DNA from: Sulfobacillus thermosulfidooxidans | Lineage (GTDB): Bacteria > Bacillota > Sulfobacillia > Sulfobacillales > Sulfobacillaceae | Length of the DNA stretch: 64,000 bases | Assembly (NCBI RefSeq): GCF_001280565.1 | Contig: NZ_LGRO01000002.1 | Location: forward strand, 248,001 to 312,000 | Direction: 5' to 3' | Shown: piece after piece, positions 25,945 to 35,222 of the stretch | Layout: each line of letters opens with the position of its first letter | How positions within the stretch are numbered: the first letter of the stretch is position 1 | Position numbers and translations under genes: made by a program | Notes under the pieces: generated by a model | Seen by the model: the letters and a program-made list of their open reading frames with translations, nothing else | Database searches by the model: none | What the model was told of the DNA's origin: nothing

Positions 25945-27177
25945 ATGCAAAGACCATACATGACGACATTCAATGCGCGAAAACGGGCTCTTATCCTTCG
26001 CCGCCTCTTCCTCTGGATTTTGGCTATTGGTCCGGGTGTCATTGGCATGGTAGCGGACAATGATGCCGGGGGAATGTTGTCATATCTCGTTACAGGTTCA
26101 CAAGATCATTTGCAATGGTTTTTGCCGGCACTTTTCGTCATGGCCCCACTCACTTATGTCATTCAAGAATTGGCCCTTCGTGTGGCGCTGGCCACACGTC
26201 TTCCCTATAGTCAAATCATTTCGCGTAAATTTGGCCGCACTGTCGCCAAATTCAATGCATTAGTGCTTCACAGCCTGAATGTGATGATTTTAGTCACCGA
26301 ATTTATCGGCATGACCTCGGCACTCACTCTGCTTGGTGTGCCATGGACCTTAGGTCTCATTGTATCTTTAATATTAGTTCTTGGCGTGACGTCTTTTCGA
26401 CGCTACCGGCAAATGGAACGGATGTTGTTAATCTTAGCTATCGCTAATCTCGCATTTATTCCGTCCTTGATTACGCTGCATCCCAGCGTGCATAGCTGGC
26501 GTAGCGCGTTTTCGGGTTCATTTACCGGAGAAACGGCTTTTCTTTTGTTATCATTGGCTGGCAATGCCATTGCCCCTTGGATGATCTTTTGGCAGCAAAA
26601 CGCCGTATGGGCGGGTAATGTCCAAAACTTAACATCTGGCCGTAAAGATATACGCCTCGGTATTATCGTGCAAGTGTTCATGGCGACAGTGGTGATGCTT
26701 ATTGGCGCTTTTACGGCCCATGTCGCTGTTACGGGACGAAATCCTTTGTTATGGCTACAACATTATGGCGGCACTACCGCCGCTGCATTATTTGCCATCG
26801 GACTTTTTGATGCGGGGTTTCTGGCCGCTTCCACGATTTCCATATCTTCCGCCTGGATGGTGCAAGAAGCGTTTGCCAGTAAACTGCATGACCGGAGCCA
26901 AAGCCCTACACAAGGTCCTTATGCCGTGTTGCACATTGCTACGGTGTCTGTCGCAGCTCTCGTTGTGCTTTTACCGCATTTGTCGGCCGCTCGAATTGCC
27001 TTATGGGCTCAAGCCTTGGGAGCCTTGTGGATGCCTATCAGTTTAGTCATGCTCGGCATCATCGCCTCAGATCGTCATCTCATGGGCACCATGGTCATGC
27101 ATCACCAGCGGCAAATCATTTTGACTGGCACCATTCTAATCTTTATCCTCTTAGCGTTTTGCACATTTGTGGGATAA
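25945..27177 (+). CDS. Nramp-family divalent metal transporter (copy 1)
   Basis: 410 residues, about 11 membrane helices of the LeuT-fold Nramp family. The TM1 motif is GPGVIGMVADNDAGG in place of the classical DPGN, and the TM6 motif is GNAIAPWMIFWQQNAVW in place of MPH. These are the metal-coordinating segments, so the substrate may differ from the usual Mn2+/Fe2+; similar departures are known in Nramp-related Mg2+ transporters. GAGGAG 9 bases before the ATG. A second copy follows 239 bases downstream. Confidence 0.88.
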   Translation: MQRPYMTTFNARKRALILRRLFLWILAIGPGVIGMVADNDAGGMLSYLVTGSQDHLQWFLPALFVMAPLTYVIQELALRVALATRLPYSQIISRKFGRTVAKFNALVLHSLNVMILVTEFIGMTSALTLLGVPWTLGLIVSLILVLGVTSFRRYRQMERMLLILAIANLAFIPSLITLHPSVHSWRSAFSGSFTGETAFLLLSLAGNAIAPWMIFWQQNAVWAGNVQNLTSGRKDIRLGIIVQVFMATVVMLIGAFTAHVAVTGRNPLLWLQHYGGTTAAALFAIGLFDAGFLAASTISISSAWMVQEAFASKLHDRSQSPTQGPYAVLHIATVSVAALVVLLPHLSAARIALWAQALGALWMPISLVMLGIIASDRHLMGTMVMHHQRQIILTGTILIFILLAFCTFVG

Positions 27178-27202
27178 TGCGTCCACTTTCTTTTGCGTCC
27201 GG

Positions 27203-27230
27203 GTTATGACGCAATTCTTCTCGTCATAAC
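27203..27230. repeat. Perfect inverted repeat between the Nramp copies
   Basis: GTTATGACG (27203-27211) and CGTCATAAC (27222-27230) with a 10-base centre. No T run follows, so a regulator site or a weak hairpin terminator of copy 1 are both possible. A half-copy CGTTATGA recurs at 27241. Confidence 0.55.
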
Positions 27231-27312
27231 GCTCAATGTTCGTTATGATATTCATGCAACATGAAATGATTTGTCGAGGCAACTCTTCAAGAAAGAGGGT
27301 CCTGCATTGTCT

Positions 27313-27416
27313 TTCACCCTGATCCCTGATTCGGTGAATATAAATAGTGGCATTTACTGGTACAACGTGTCAGATCAGGGGCCCACTATATGCTGGGATA
27401 ACAGCCCCGCTGCCCC
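27313..27416 (+). promoter_or_regulatory. Possible structured leader of the second Nramp copy
   Basis: TTCACC (27313-27318) can pair with GGTGAA (27333-27338). A tandem CCCTGATCCCTGAT (27317-27330) offers two competing partners for ATCAGGG at 27374-27380. GGGGC (27378-27382) can instead pair with GCCCC (27404-27408), enclosing CCCA/TGGG. The alternatives are mutually exclusive, as in a switch. There is no Shine-Dalgarno motif before ATG 27417. No known riboswitch matched convincingly. Confidence 0.35.
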
Positions 27417-28633
27417 ATGACGACCAGGGAGCGGGAAATCTCGAACTTTTTCATGCGCCGCATAGTGCTCTGGTTTTTGGCTATTGGCCCAGGCGTTTTA
27501 GGTATGGTAGCGGACAACGATGCGGGGGGCATGTTATCCTACCTTGTTACGGGTTCGCACAATCATTTGCCATGGTTTTTACCGGCACTTTTCATCATGG
27601 CTCCCATTACGTTTCTCATCCAAGATCTCGCACTGCAGGTAGCCTTAGCAACCCGTCTTCCTTACAGTCAGATCATTGCCCACAAATTTGGCAATAAAAC
27701 GGCTAAATTCAACGCCATCATTCTTCATCTTTTAAATATGATGATTTTAATCACCGAATTTATCGGCATGACCTCTGCCTTAGCTTTTTGGGGTGTCCCC
27801 TGGAATGCCGGACTCATCGCGTCATTTATTGTCGTCCTCGCCGTCACCTTGTTTCGACACGTGCGCCGGATGGAACATCTCTTATTAATTTTAGCGGTAG
27901 CAAATCTCGCCTTTATTCCGACTCTTTTCCTGTTACACCCCAGTAGTCACATCTGGCATAAAGCATTTTCGGGCGGATTTAATCATCATATCCCCTTTCT
28001 ATTTTTGTCCTTGGCTGGAAATGCCATCACCCCATGGATGATTTTTTGGCAGCAAAACGCCGTGTGGGCTGGCAACGTCAAAAACTTATCCTCGGAGCGC
28101 AAGGATATTCGAACGGGAATTCTGGCTCAGGTATTCATGGCCACCGTCGTTATCCTTATTGGGGCTTTAGCGGCCCCGTAGCTGTATCTGGGCGCAATCC
28201 CCTATTGTGGCTTCAACACTATGGGGGCACGACAGCGGCTGGATTCTTTGCAATGGGATTATTTGATGCGGGATTTCTCGCCGCATCGACTATTTCGGTA
28301 TCATCGGCATGGATGGTGCAAGAAGCATTTTCCCAAAAACTGTTAGCTCCCGACAAAAGTCCCACTCAAGGGCGATTTTCAATTTTGCACATTGCAACAC
28401 TATCTTTTACGGCTGTCGTAGTGCTATTTCCCCATTTACCCACGGCATCATTGGCTTTATGGTCGCAAGCGTTAGGAGCTCTATGGATGCCGATTACCTT
28501 AGCGATGCTTGGCCTCATCGCCCGCGATCATAAGATTATGGGACAGATGGCTATGCCCGGCCGCCGTCAATTCGTGTTAGGCTCTGTTGTATCGTTATTT
28601 GTAGGACTTGCCGTCTTTAGCATTGTGACTTGA
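27417..28633 (+). pseudogene. Nramp-family transporter (copy 2), frameshifted
   Basis: Close paralog of the gene at 25945. The first frame ends at 28181 with ...ILIGALAAP and a stop. The homologous sequence (VAVSGRNPLLWLQHYGG to the C-terminus) continues in another frame to 28633. Comparison with copy 1 (GCCCATGTC) shows one base is missing in the CCCC run at 28174-28178. It shares the GMVADNDAGG and NAITPWMIFWQQ motifs. Without a ribosome site at the ATG and with the frame broken it is probably a decaying duplicate; a sequencing error in the C run or programmed slippage are alternatives. Confidence 0.8.
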
Positions 28634-28755
28634 AAGACTCCTCCCAAACCCATTTCACATTTTTAGACTGAAAGTTCCATCGCCGCGATGATGAATTTTC
28701 GCTATGATAATAAAGACAATCAAGGCGTTTAACGACATGCACAGGAGAGGATTAG

Positions 28756-30144
28756 ATGGCGTCAGGTCAAATCGATACAGTTCTCGCATACTTACAAAAC
28801 CACCATGAACAATACCGCAACGAACTGATTCAGTTTTTGCAAATTCCCAGCATTTCGGCCTTATCTAATCACAAAGAGGACGTTCATAAGGCCGCCGAGT
28901 GGCTCGCTCACCGTCTCGAAGCGGCAGGGGTTCCCCTTGTCCGCATTGAGGAAACCCCGGGTCACCCCATTGTATTTGGAGAAGTGATTACCGATCCCGC
29001 TCGACCCACCATACTCGTCTACGGACATTATGACGTCCAGCCCGTCGATCCCTTGGACCAATGGACGAACCCACCATTTTCTCCAACTATCATTGATAAC
29101 ATTTTATATGCGCGCGGTTCCAGTGATGACAAGGGTCAAGTCTATATGCAAGTCATCGCGGCAGAAGCCTGGTTAAAAACGGGAACCCTGCCCGTCAACC
29201 TCAAATTTTTATTCGAAGGCGAAGAAGAAATTGGCAGTGTGCACTTGGAACACTACATTCAAACCCATCAAGAAGCCTTACGGGCCGATCTCGCAGTAAT
29301 TTCGGATACGCCAATGTTTGCAGCCGGCGTTCCCGCTGTTTGCTATGGCTTACGCGGTCTCGCCGCTTTAGAAATTCATATTGATGGTCCCTATCAAGAC
29401 TTGCACTCTGGTGTTTTTGGCGGAGCCGTCGCCAATCCTGCCCATGTTCTTGCGCAAATTATCGCCAGCTTGCATGATGAACAAGGGCGGGTAACGGTTC
29501 CAGGATTTTATGATGATGTCGACCCTCTCAGCGATGAAGAACGAAAAAATTTTTCCGCCTTGCCTTTTGATGAGGAAGAGTTTCGCCAGTCAACGGGAGC
29601 TCCCGCATTATATGGCGAAGCGGGCTATACCACATTAGAGCGGATTTGGACCAGACCGACTCTCGAAGTGAATGGAATGTGGGCGGGTTTTATTGGCGAA
29701 GGCCGCAAAACAATCATTCCTCAAAGTGCCCACGCTAAAATATCATGCCGGTTAGTCCCGCACCAAGATCCTCAAAAAGTTTTGGACCAGGTTATCGAGT
29801 TTATTACGAATCAGTGCCCTCCCACCGTCAGGTTGCGCATTGATCGAGGAGAAGGGGATCCCGGCACAGTCACCCCGTTAGATCACTTTGCCACGCAAGC
29901 GGCCGTCCAAGCCATTCGCGAGGTCTATCATCAAGATGCGGCATTTATTCGCATGGGAGGTTCGATTCCTGTTGTCGTGACCTTTGACCAAGTCTTGGGT
30001 ATCCCTACGGTTTTGTTAGGCTTTGCATTGCCCGATGAAAATTTTCATGCGCCTAACGAACATTTTCATCTCGAAAACTTTGATAAGGGCGCGGAAACAA
30101 TCGCCACCTTATGGCAAATACTAGGCCAAACGCATCAGCACTAA
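28756..30144 (+). CDS. M20-family dipeptidase
   Basis: 462 residues, zinc-dependent peptidase of the M20 family (PepV/CNDP-like). Metal and catalytic residues: [14 protein letters not shown] (His, Asp), [12 protein letters not shown] (Asp), FEGEEEIGS (catalytic Glu pair), and the late NEHFHLENF His. The middle [14 protein letters not shown] is in the lid/dimerisation domain. Cytosolic, probably cleaving dipeptides or related amides. AGGAGAGG before the ATG; serine acetyltransferase starts 10 bases after its stop, so they share an operon. Confidence 0.93.
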   Translation: MASGQIDTVLAYLQNHHEQYRNELIQFLQIPSISALSNHKEDVHKAAEWLAHRLEAAGVPLVRIEETPGHPIVFGEVITDPARPTILVYGHYDVQPVDPLDQWTNPPFSPTIIDNILYARGSSDDKGQVYMQVIAAEAWLKTGTLPVNLKFLFEGEEEIGSVHLEHYIQTHQEALRADLAVISDTPMFAAGVPAVCYGLRGLAALEIHIDGPYQDLHSGVFGGAVANPAHVLAQIIASLHDEQGRVTVPGFYDDVDPLSDEERKNFSALPFDEEEFRQSTGAPALYGEAGYTTLERIWTRPTLEVNGMWAGFIGEGRKTIIPQSAHAKISCRLVPHQDPQKVLDQVIEFITNQCPPTVRLRIDRGEGDPGTVTPLDHFATQAAVQAIREVYHQDAAFIRMGGSIPVVVTFDQVLGIPTVLLGFALPDENFHAPNEHFHLENFDKGAETIATLWQILGQTHQH

Positions 30145-30154
30145 GGAGGAACTC

Positions 30155-31063
30155 ATGTCAATCCCTGAATTTAGCATTGAGGGACTGTCCCAAATTGTTC
30201 GCAGTCTAGAGCGGTATGATGAAGCGACTTTGACAAATGCTGGACCCAAGACCCCTACCACGCGTCGTGCCACAGAACAACTCATTTGGCGACTCGAAAG
30301 CCTTTTGTTTCCCTTTGAACACCCTTGGGAAGAAGCCGTTGAAGCCCAAGGAACTGCCGCACGCATCGAATTATTGGGACGCATTATTTGGGACTTAGCC
30401 CATCAAATTCACCGGGTTGACCCTCATGACTGCACCGGAGATCCTTGCCAGGGATTGTGTCGGGCGTTCCACACGGCCATTGAATTTGGCAAGCGGCTTC
30501 CAGACATTCAAACACTTTTGTATATGGATGCTGATGCCGCTTACCAAGGAGATCCTGCAGCACGCAACCGTTCTGAAGTCATATCCACTTATCCCGGGTT
30601 TTATGCCATTATGGTATACAGGTTGGCGCATGAGCTCTTTCGACTAGACGTTCCATTATTGCCACGACTGATGACGGAGATTGCTCATAGTCAAACCGGT
30701 ATCGACATTCACCCCGGAGCCCAAATTGGATCCAGTTTCTTTATTGACCATGGAACAGGGGTGGTAATTGGCGAAACTACGGAGGTTGGCGATCAAGTTA
30801 CCTTATATCAGGGAGTGACTCTGGGCGCATTAAATTTTCCTCGGGATGTACAAGGGCAAATCATTCGGGGTCAAAAACGGCATCCCACGATTGGGGATCG
30901 GGTCGTCATCTATTCCGGTGCCACTATCCTGGGAGGCAATACGGTAATTGGCGCCGGAAGCGTCATTGGCGGCAATGTGTGGCTAACGCATAGTGTCCCC
31001 GAAAATTCTCGCGTGATTAACCAACCCCAAGTTGATGTCAAAGCGGTCACCCATAAAAATTGA
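30155..31063 (+). CDS. cysE: Serine O-acetyltransferase
   Basis: 302 residues. The N-terminal helical domain runs to about residue 165. The C-terminal left-handed beta-helix contains [27 protein letters not shown] and [10 protein letters not shown], with the catalytic His/Asp pair and hexapeptide repeats. It makes O-acetylserine, the carbon skeleton for cysteine, from serine and acetyl-CoA. Longer than CysE of Bacillus (about 217) and nearer the longer EpsC-type enzymes. No riboswitch or T-box is visible upstream. Ribosome site AAGGAGG. Confidence 0.93.
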   Translation: MSIPEFSIEGLSQIVRSLERYDEATLTNAGPKTPTTRRATEQLIWRLESLLFPFEHPWEEAVEAQGTAARIELLGRIIWDLAHQIHRVDPHDCTGDPCQGLCRAFHTAIEFGKRLPDIQTLLYMDADAAYQGDPAARNRSEVISTYPGFYAIMVYRLAHELFRLDVPLLPRLMTEIAHSQTGIDIHPGAQIGSSFFIDHGTGVVIGETTEVGDQVTLYQGVTLGALNFPRDVQGQIIRGQKRHPTIGDRVVIYSGATILGGNTVIGAGSVIGGNVWLTHSVPENSRVINQPQVDVKAVTHKN

Positions 31064-31083
31064 AAAGAGGAAGGACCAGTGTG

Positions 31084-31512
31084 ATGCAAACCATTCATGA
31101 TAATAAACCCGCTCTTTCGACCGGCACAGGTAGTATTTTTGTCGACCTGATATTTTGGCATCCCAAAGACAGTAATGCCGCGCCATTGACCACGTTTCTC
31201 GAACAAACTAGGCTTGGCGAACGGTCGCAAACAGTCCAATGGCTCAACAAAATCACACTACGTTTAAGCATGTGGAATGGATATTATTGGTCAGATCTTC
31301 CCGCTGATAGGTGGCCAGAAGCTCAACGCGACTTACAGACCTTTATTGCGGAAACCATGCGTCATTATCAAATTCCCAAGGCGGAATATGATACGCGGGC
31401 CTTTTCCATCGGATTAGCCAAAAAAGTTCGGCGGCAAAAAATTCACATCAATCAGCTGCAATTACAACAACCCAAGCGGGATAATCCGGTTTGGTGGGTG
31501 ATTGTTCCGTGA
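31084..31512 (+). CDS. Hypothetical protein, about 142 residues
   Basis: No family recognised. Soluble, Trp-rich (WNGYYWSDLP, NPVWWVIVP), with a mixed N-terminal strand (IFVDLIFWHP) and a basic C-terminal part (KKVRRQKIHINQ). AAGAGGAAGG precedes GTG 31081 and ATG 31084; either may start. It lies 20 bases after cysE and its stop overlaps the next gene's GTG, so it is expressed with both. Confidence 0.65.
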   Translation: MQTIHDNKPALSTGTGSIFVDLIFWHPKDSNAAPLTTFLEQTRLGERSQTVQWLNKITLRLSMWNGYYWSDLPADRWPEAQRDLQTFIAETMRHYQIPKAEYDTRAFSIGLAKKVRRQKIHINQLQLQQPKRDNPVWWVIVP

Positions 31513-32471
31513 TTACGCTCAAAATGTCTGCCATCGACGCAGCCTATGAGCGTATTCGACCCGTTGTGTACGAAACGCCGCTCATAAAAAATCACAGTTT
31601 ATCCGAACTAAGTCAGTGTGATTTAGCTCTCAAAGCCGAAAATCTTCAACGCACCGGGTCGTTTAAGGTTCGCGGAGCATTTAATAAACTGGCATTAATT
31701 CACGCCGCTGGCGGCACAGGCGCTGTAACCGGATCATCCGGCAACCATGGCGGAGCTGTAGCTTGGGCAGCCCGCTATTTTGGTTTAACGGCCCGCATTG
31801 TTGTTCCGACCACGGCGTCCCCTGCCAAAGTCGAAGCCATCAAAGCATATGGTGCTGACGTTGAATTTTATGGAACGACGAGCCATGAGCGCATTGAACG
31901 GGCTAAAACCATTGCCCAAGAAACAGGCCTTAACTTTGTGGCCCCTTTTGATGACCCTGAGATCATGGCAGGGCAGGGGACAATTGGCTTGGAAATTCTC
32001 CAACAAATGCCTGAAGTTGAAATTATCATTGTTCCCATTGGTGGCGGGGGCTTAATCTCAGGAATCGCTACCGCTGTAAAAAGCCAAAGACCCGATATCC
32101 GGATTATTGGTGTCGAGCCTTTAGGAGCTCCCAAAGCCTATGAATCGCGAAAACATCACCAACGGCAGATTTTATCGTCAACCCAGACTATTGCTGATGG
32201 GCTAAAGACCATCTCGCTGGGAGAACTCACCTATCCGATTATTGAACATCTCGTCGATGACATTGTGCTGGTCGATGATGATGAGATCCGCCGGGCCATG
32301 TCCTTATTGTTAACCCGGCAAAAAATGTTAGCAGAACCCTCCGGGGCTGCAACACTCGCATATGCCTTGCGCAAACCCGATAGACTTTATCACCGGAAAA
32401 CGGTTGTGGTCATCAGTGGCGGAAATATTGATCCGGTAAGTCTTTGTGAGCACCTGGCATACCCGCAATAA
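31509..32471 (+). CDS. Threonine/serine dehydratase-like PLP enzyme
   Basis: About 320 residues, fold type II PLP enzyme. Schiff-base lysine in NLQRTGSFKVRGA, substrate loop SSGNHGGA, PLP-phosphate loop VPIGGGGLISG. No C-terminal ACT regulatory domain, so it is of the catabolic/racemase-like short class rather than biosynthetic IlvA. It deaminates threonine or serine; serine racemase activity is an alternative. GTG 31509 overlaps the previous stop (GTGA); ATG 31524 is another possible start. Beside cysE it could balance serine use. Confidence 0.85.
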   Translation: MITLKMSAIDAAYERIRPVVYETPLIKNHSLSELSQCDLALKAENLQRTGSFKVRGAFNKLALIHAAGGTGAVTGSSGNHGGAVAWAARYFGLTARIVVPTTASPAKVEAIKAYGADVEFYGTTSHERIERAKTIAQETGLNFVAPFDDPEIMAGQGTIGLEILQQMPEVEIIIVPIGGGGLISGIATAVKSQRPDIRIIGVEPLGAPKAYESRKHHQRQILSSTQTIADGLKTISLGELTYPIIEHLVDDIVLVDDDEIRRAMSLLLTRQKMLAEPSGAATLAYALRKPDRLYHRKTVVVISGGNIDPVSLCEHLAYPQ

Positions 32472-32812
32472 AAATCATGCCATCAATAGACCTAGCCTTC
32501 GGACATGCCAGCTATGGACTCCAATAATTTTCCGGTTGGAAGTCTCTCGCCTGGTATGTCCTTGCGGCTCTCCCTCATACTTCCCCGATTCTTTCTATCC
32601 TAGCCAGGACTTGAGCGTGATTTCTTACCACGAATGTTTTTAGTCTCTGCCTTTTCGAACATCGTCTTCTGTTTGTCCTTTGTCATAACTTATGTCACTT
32701 TTTGACACTTTGCCACAATACATATCCATGACAGGTTTTGGGTAACCTAAGTCTCGGTATCTACGTCAAATCGACGACGTCAGCCGAACGACCAAAAAGG
32801 AGACCTGGAACC
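32472..32812. promoter_or_regulatory. Gene-free stretch with a short palindrome
   Basis: 341 bases without a supportable gene. TGTCA-CTTTT-TGACA at 32693-32707 is a perfect inverted repeat overlapping a TTGACA -35-like hexamer (32702-32707), about 105 bases before the small Cys-rich gene. It could be an operator; nothing else is seen. Confidence 0.35.
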
Positions 32813-32977
32813 ATGGATGACCAACAACATATTTGTGCCTGTGGCGAAATTGCCCACTATGAATGCCGCGATTGCCAACAGCCATTGTGCACGGAACACA
32901 CGTGCAGCAGCTGTGGACGCTGCGAATCGGATTGCATTTGCCACTTATTATGGTGGACGCCGGATTTGTTTATTTAA
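32813..32977 (+). CDS. 54-residue Cys-rich putative zinc-binding protein
   Basis: AAAAAGGAGA lies 10 bases before ATG 32813. The mature sequence has eleven Cys and several His arranged as CxC, CxxC, CxEH-x-CxxCxxCxxxCxC-H, resembling treble-clef or B-box-like binuclear zinc sites (ECRDCQQPLCTEHTC, SSCGRCESDCICH). No known family assigned. The C-terminus LLWWTPDLF is hydrophobic. It precedes the TDT transporter by 116 bases on the same strand. The reduced cytosol and the Cys pattern suggest metal binding; DNA, protein or redox-sensing roles are open. Confidence 0.65.
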   Translation: MDDQQHICACGEIAHYECRDCQQPLCTEHTCSSCGRCESDCICHLLWWTPDLFI

Positions 32978-33093
32978 CACTGGTTTTCAACATTCCGAAA
33001 ACAGTTGACAGAAAGCCATAAGCCATATGGGTTGTCTTCATGTTACGATTTTCACATAAGAACATATACCTAAACAAAAGGAGGGGATCGTAG

Positions 33094-34194
33094 ATGTTAG
33101 CCTTTGTGAAAAATTTCACGCCAAACTGGTTTACTGTGGGCATGGGGACAGGTATTACCGCTTTGGGCGCATACCTTTATCCCGGCGGTCCCCTATGGCT
33201 CAAGGATTTGGGTACAGGGCTATGGATATTGAACACCGTGATTGTGGGAGCCCTTTTACTGCTCATGTTGTTGCGTTGGATATTTAATTGGAAGGGATCT
33301 ATCGCAATTTTGCATGATCCTGTCCAATCGATGTTTTTAGGAGCTGTTCCGATGGCTTTGACCACGGTCATTAACGGGTTCATTGACATGGGGCAACGCT
33401 TAATTGGTCATGAGGCGCTGACCATCGCCATGGTTTTACTCGTGATTAACGTGTTAATGGCCTTAGGATCGGGCATTGTCGTTCCCTTTATGATGTTTAT
33501 TTCCCACGATCACCGCTTAGACAAACTGACGGGAATATGGTTGATGCCTGTTGTGCCCGCTGAAGTGGCCGCAGCCAGTGGAGGATTACTGCTTCCATAT
33601 CTCACCAATGTAGCAGCCCAAAAGACCTTGATGGTCATTAGTTTAGGGTTATGGGCCTTAAGCGTCCCCTTAGCATTTTTGATGCTCGGATTTTTATTCT
33701 TGCGCTTAGCTGTTCACAAGTTGCCACCTAAGGAAATGGCTATTTCCACATGGATTTCTTTAGGAACTTTAGGCACCGGCATTATGGGACTCATCGGATT
33801 AGGGAAATCCCTTCCCATTTTGTTCGGCTCTTTAGGGCATGCTATGGATGGTGCCGCCGTCCTCGGTTCATTTGCTCTGTGGGGTTTTGGTTTATGGTGG
33901 TTGACCTTAAGCATTCTTATCACCATTTACTACGCTCACAAAGGATTGCCCTTCAATTTAGGATGGTGGGGTTTGACCTTCCCCTTGGGAGTTTTCACGG
34001 GCGGAACGGATATGCTCTATGACCAAATGCATGTGGGATTGATCGCTTTCTTTGCCCACCTGTTTTATGTCTTGCTTGCCGTGTTTTGGACCCTTGTCGC
34101 GGTCAAGACAACTGGAGGAGTTCTCACGGGTCGCTTAACCTTGACTGGATCCCCCAAGCCCACGCCAATTCCCACAAAAACGGCCGTTAGTTAA
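33094..34194 (+). CDS. TDT/SLAC1-family transporter (TehA/Ssu1-like)
   Basis: 366 residues with about 10 membrane helices. The N-terminus FTPNWFTVGMGTGI matches the PNWF..VMGTGI signature of the tellurite-resistance/dicarboxylate transporter family, and PVVPAEVAAASGG fits the conserved central helix. Members include TehA, malate transporter Mae1, the sulfite exporter Ssu1 and plant SLAC1 anion channels. In a sulfur oxidiser sulfite or another anion is a plausible substrate, but that is inference. Strong AAAGGAGG ribosome site. Confidence 0.88.
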   Translation: MLAFVKNFTPNWFTVGMGTGITALGAYLYPGGPLWLKDLGTGLWILNTVIVGALLLLMLLRWIFNWKGSIAILHDPVQSMFLGAVPMALTTVINGFIDMGQRLIGHEALTIAMVLLVINVLMALGSGIVVPFMMFISHDHRLDKLTGIWLMPVVPAEVAAASGGLLLPYLTNVAAQKTLMVISLGLWALSVPLAFLMLGFLFLRLAVHKLPPKEMAISTWISLGTLGTGIMGLIGLGKSLPILFGSLGHAMDGAAVLGSFALWGFGLWWLTLSILITIYYAHKGLPFNLGWWGLTFPLGVFTGGTDMLYDQMHVGLIAFFAHLFYVLLAVFWTLVAVKTTGGVLTGRLTLTGSPKPTPIPTKTAVS

Positions 34195-34195
34195 A

Positions 34196-34218
34196 GGCTC
34201 GAGCACAACTCTCGAGCC
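34196..34218 (+). terminator. Hairpin after the TDT gene
   Basis: Perfect GGCTCGAG/CTCGAGCC stem with a 7-base loop starting right after the stop codon. No U-run follows, so termination would be weak; it may stabilise the mRNA end. Confidence 0.5.
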
Positions 34219-34304
34219 TCCGGCTTGAAGGTTTGTCGACAATCTTTTACGATCAGACAGTACGAGTCAAAGATATGTCGACACAAATTCAGGCAGGTGA
34301 ATGC

Positions 34305-35195
34305 ATGACAGGGGTAACGATAGTGATTCCAGTCTGGTACGGAAGGGATTTTCTCGGTCGATGTTTAGAAAGTGTGCGTCAACAAGAAAAAGTCCCCTAT
34401 CCTATTCAGGTTGTCGTGGTGGAAGACGGGACTCCGGAACATTATATGGCGGAAGATATTGCATATCGTTACCATGCCGAATATCACTATATTGCCAAAA
34501 ATCAAGGGGTGGCTCACGCGAGACGTTTTGGAGCCAACCTTTCTGTATTTGACGACGGTTTTCTCGCTTTTTTGGATCAGGATGATTATTGGTATCCGAC
34601 GTTTTTAGCCGTCATGATCGATGCGCTGTCCCGTCATCCCCAGCGGGGTTTCGCCGTGGCCAATGCCGATATTGTCTTTTCATCCGGAAGAAAATATCAA
34701 TTGTACCAAACGAAATTTCCTTCTCTTAGGTTGCAGGACTTAAAAATGTTTAACCACATCGTCACTCCATCACAAGTCCTTATGCGGCTTAAGGCTTTTA
34801 GACAAATTCACTGGACAGGGGAGCTCAAAACGCCAGGCGCTGATGATTGGCTATTATGGCTGTCTTTCACCAGCCAGGGATTTCCCGGAATTTTCGTTCC
34901 CCAGACGTTAATCGCGTATTTGGAGCACGAAGGAGGAGCCCATCAAAATATTGCAAAAATGCGACAAAGTGAAGCCAGCGTGGTGCAGGATTGGTTTCCC
35001 CAATTAGGATTCTCCGTGTGGGATCAAAGACGGTATTGGGCTGGGGTCGATATCGAACGCGCTTTACACTATGCCTATCAAAAACATTGGGGACAATTTA
35101 TTCGTCACCTCACGCTCACCACGTTGAAGGATCCGACCGCCGCGTTATCAGCAGCATGGTACCGGATTGAGCGAAAGTTAAGACACTGGGTTTAA
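34305..35195 (+). CDS. GT2-family glycosyltransferase
   Basis: About 296 residues from ATG 34305 (AGGTGA 6 bases upstream), although the frame is open to 34233. GT-A fold: VTIVIPVWYGRDFLGRCLESV, VVVVEDGTPE, NQGVAHARRFG, and the metal-binding DxD-like FLDQDDYWYP. The acidic-base region TPGADDWLLWL follows. No membrane helices, so cytosolic or peripheral. It transfers sugar from a nucleotide donor; product unknown. It may belong to surface glycan synthesis. Confidence 0.88.
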   Translation: MTGVTIVIPVWYGRDFLGRCLESVRQQEKVPYPIQVVVVEDGTPEHYMAEDIAYRYHAEYHYIAKNQGVAHARRFGANLSVFDDGFLAFLDQDDYWYPTFLAVMIDALSRHPQRGFAVANADIVFSSGRKYQLYQTKFPSLRLQDLKMFNHIVTPSQVLMRLKAFRQIHWTGELKTPGADDWLLWLSFTSQGFPGIFVPQTLIAYLEHEGGAHQNIAKMRQSEASVVQDWFPQLGFSVWDQRRYWAGVDIERALHYAYQKHWGQFIRHLTLTTLKDPTAALSAAWYRIERKLRHWV

Positions 35196-35222
35196 AGACA
35201 TCGATAAAGGAGGCAGAGACCT

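Noticed and set aside
27370..27420. M-box (Mg2+) riboswitch-like core upstream of the second Nramp copy
   Set aside because: Part of the sequence resembles the M-box core (CTATATG loop, CGCTGCCCC), but a full aptamer of about 165 bases would run into the conserved coding sequence, and the P1 closing helix is not seen.
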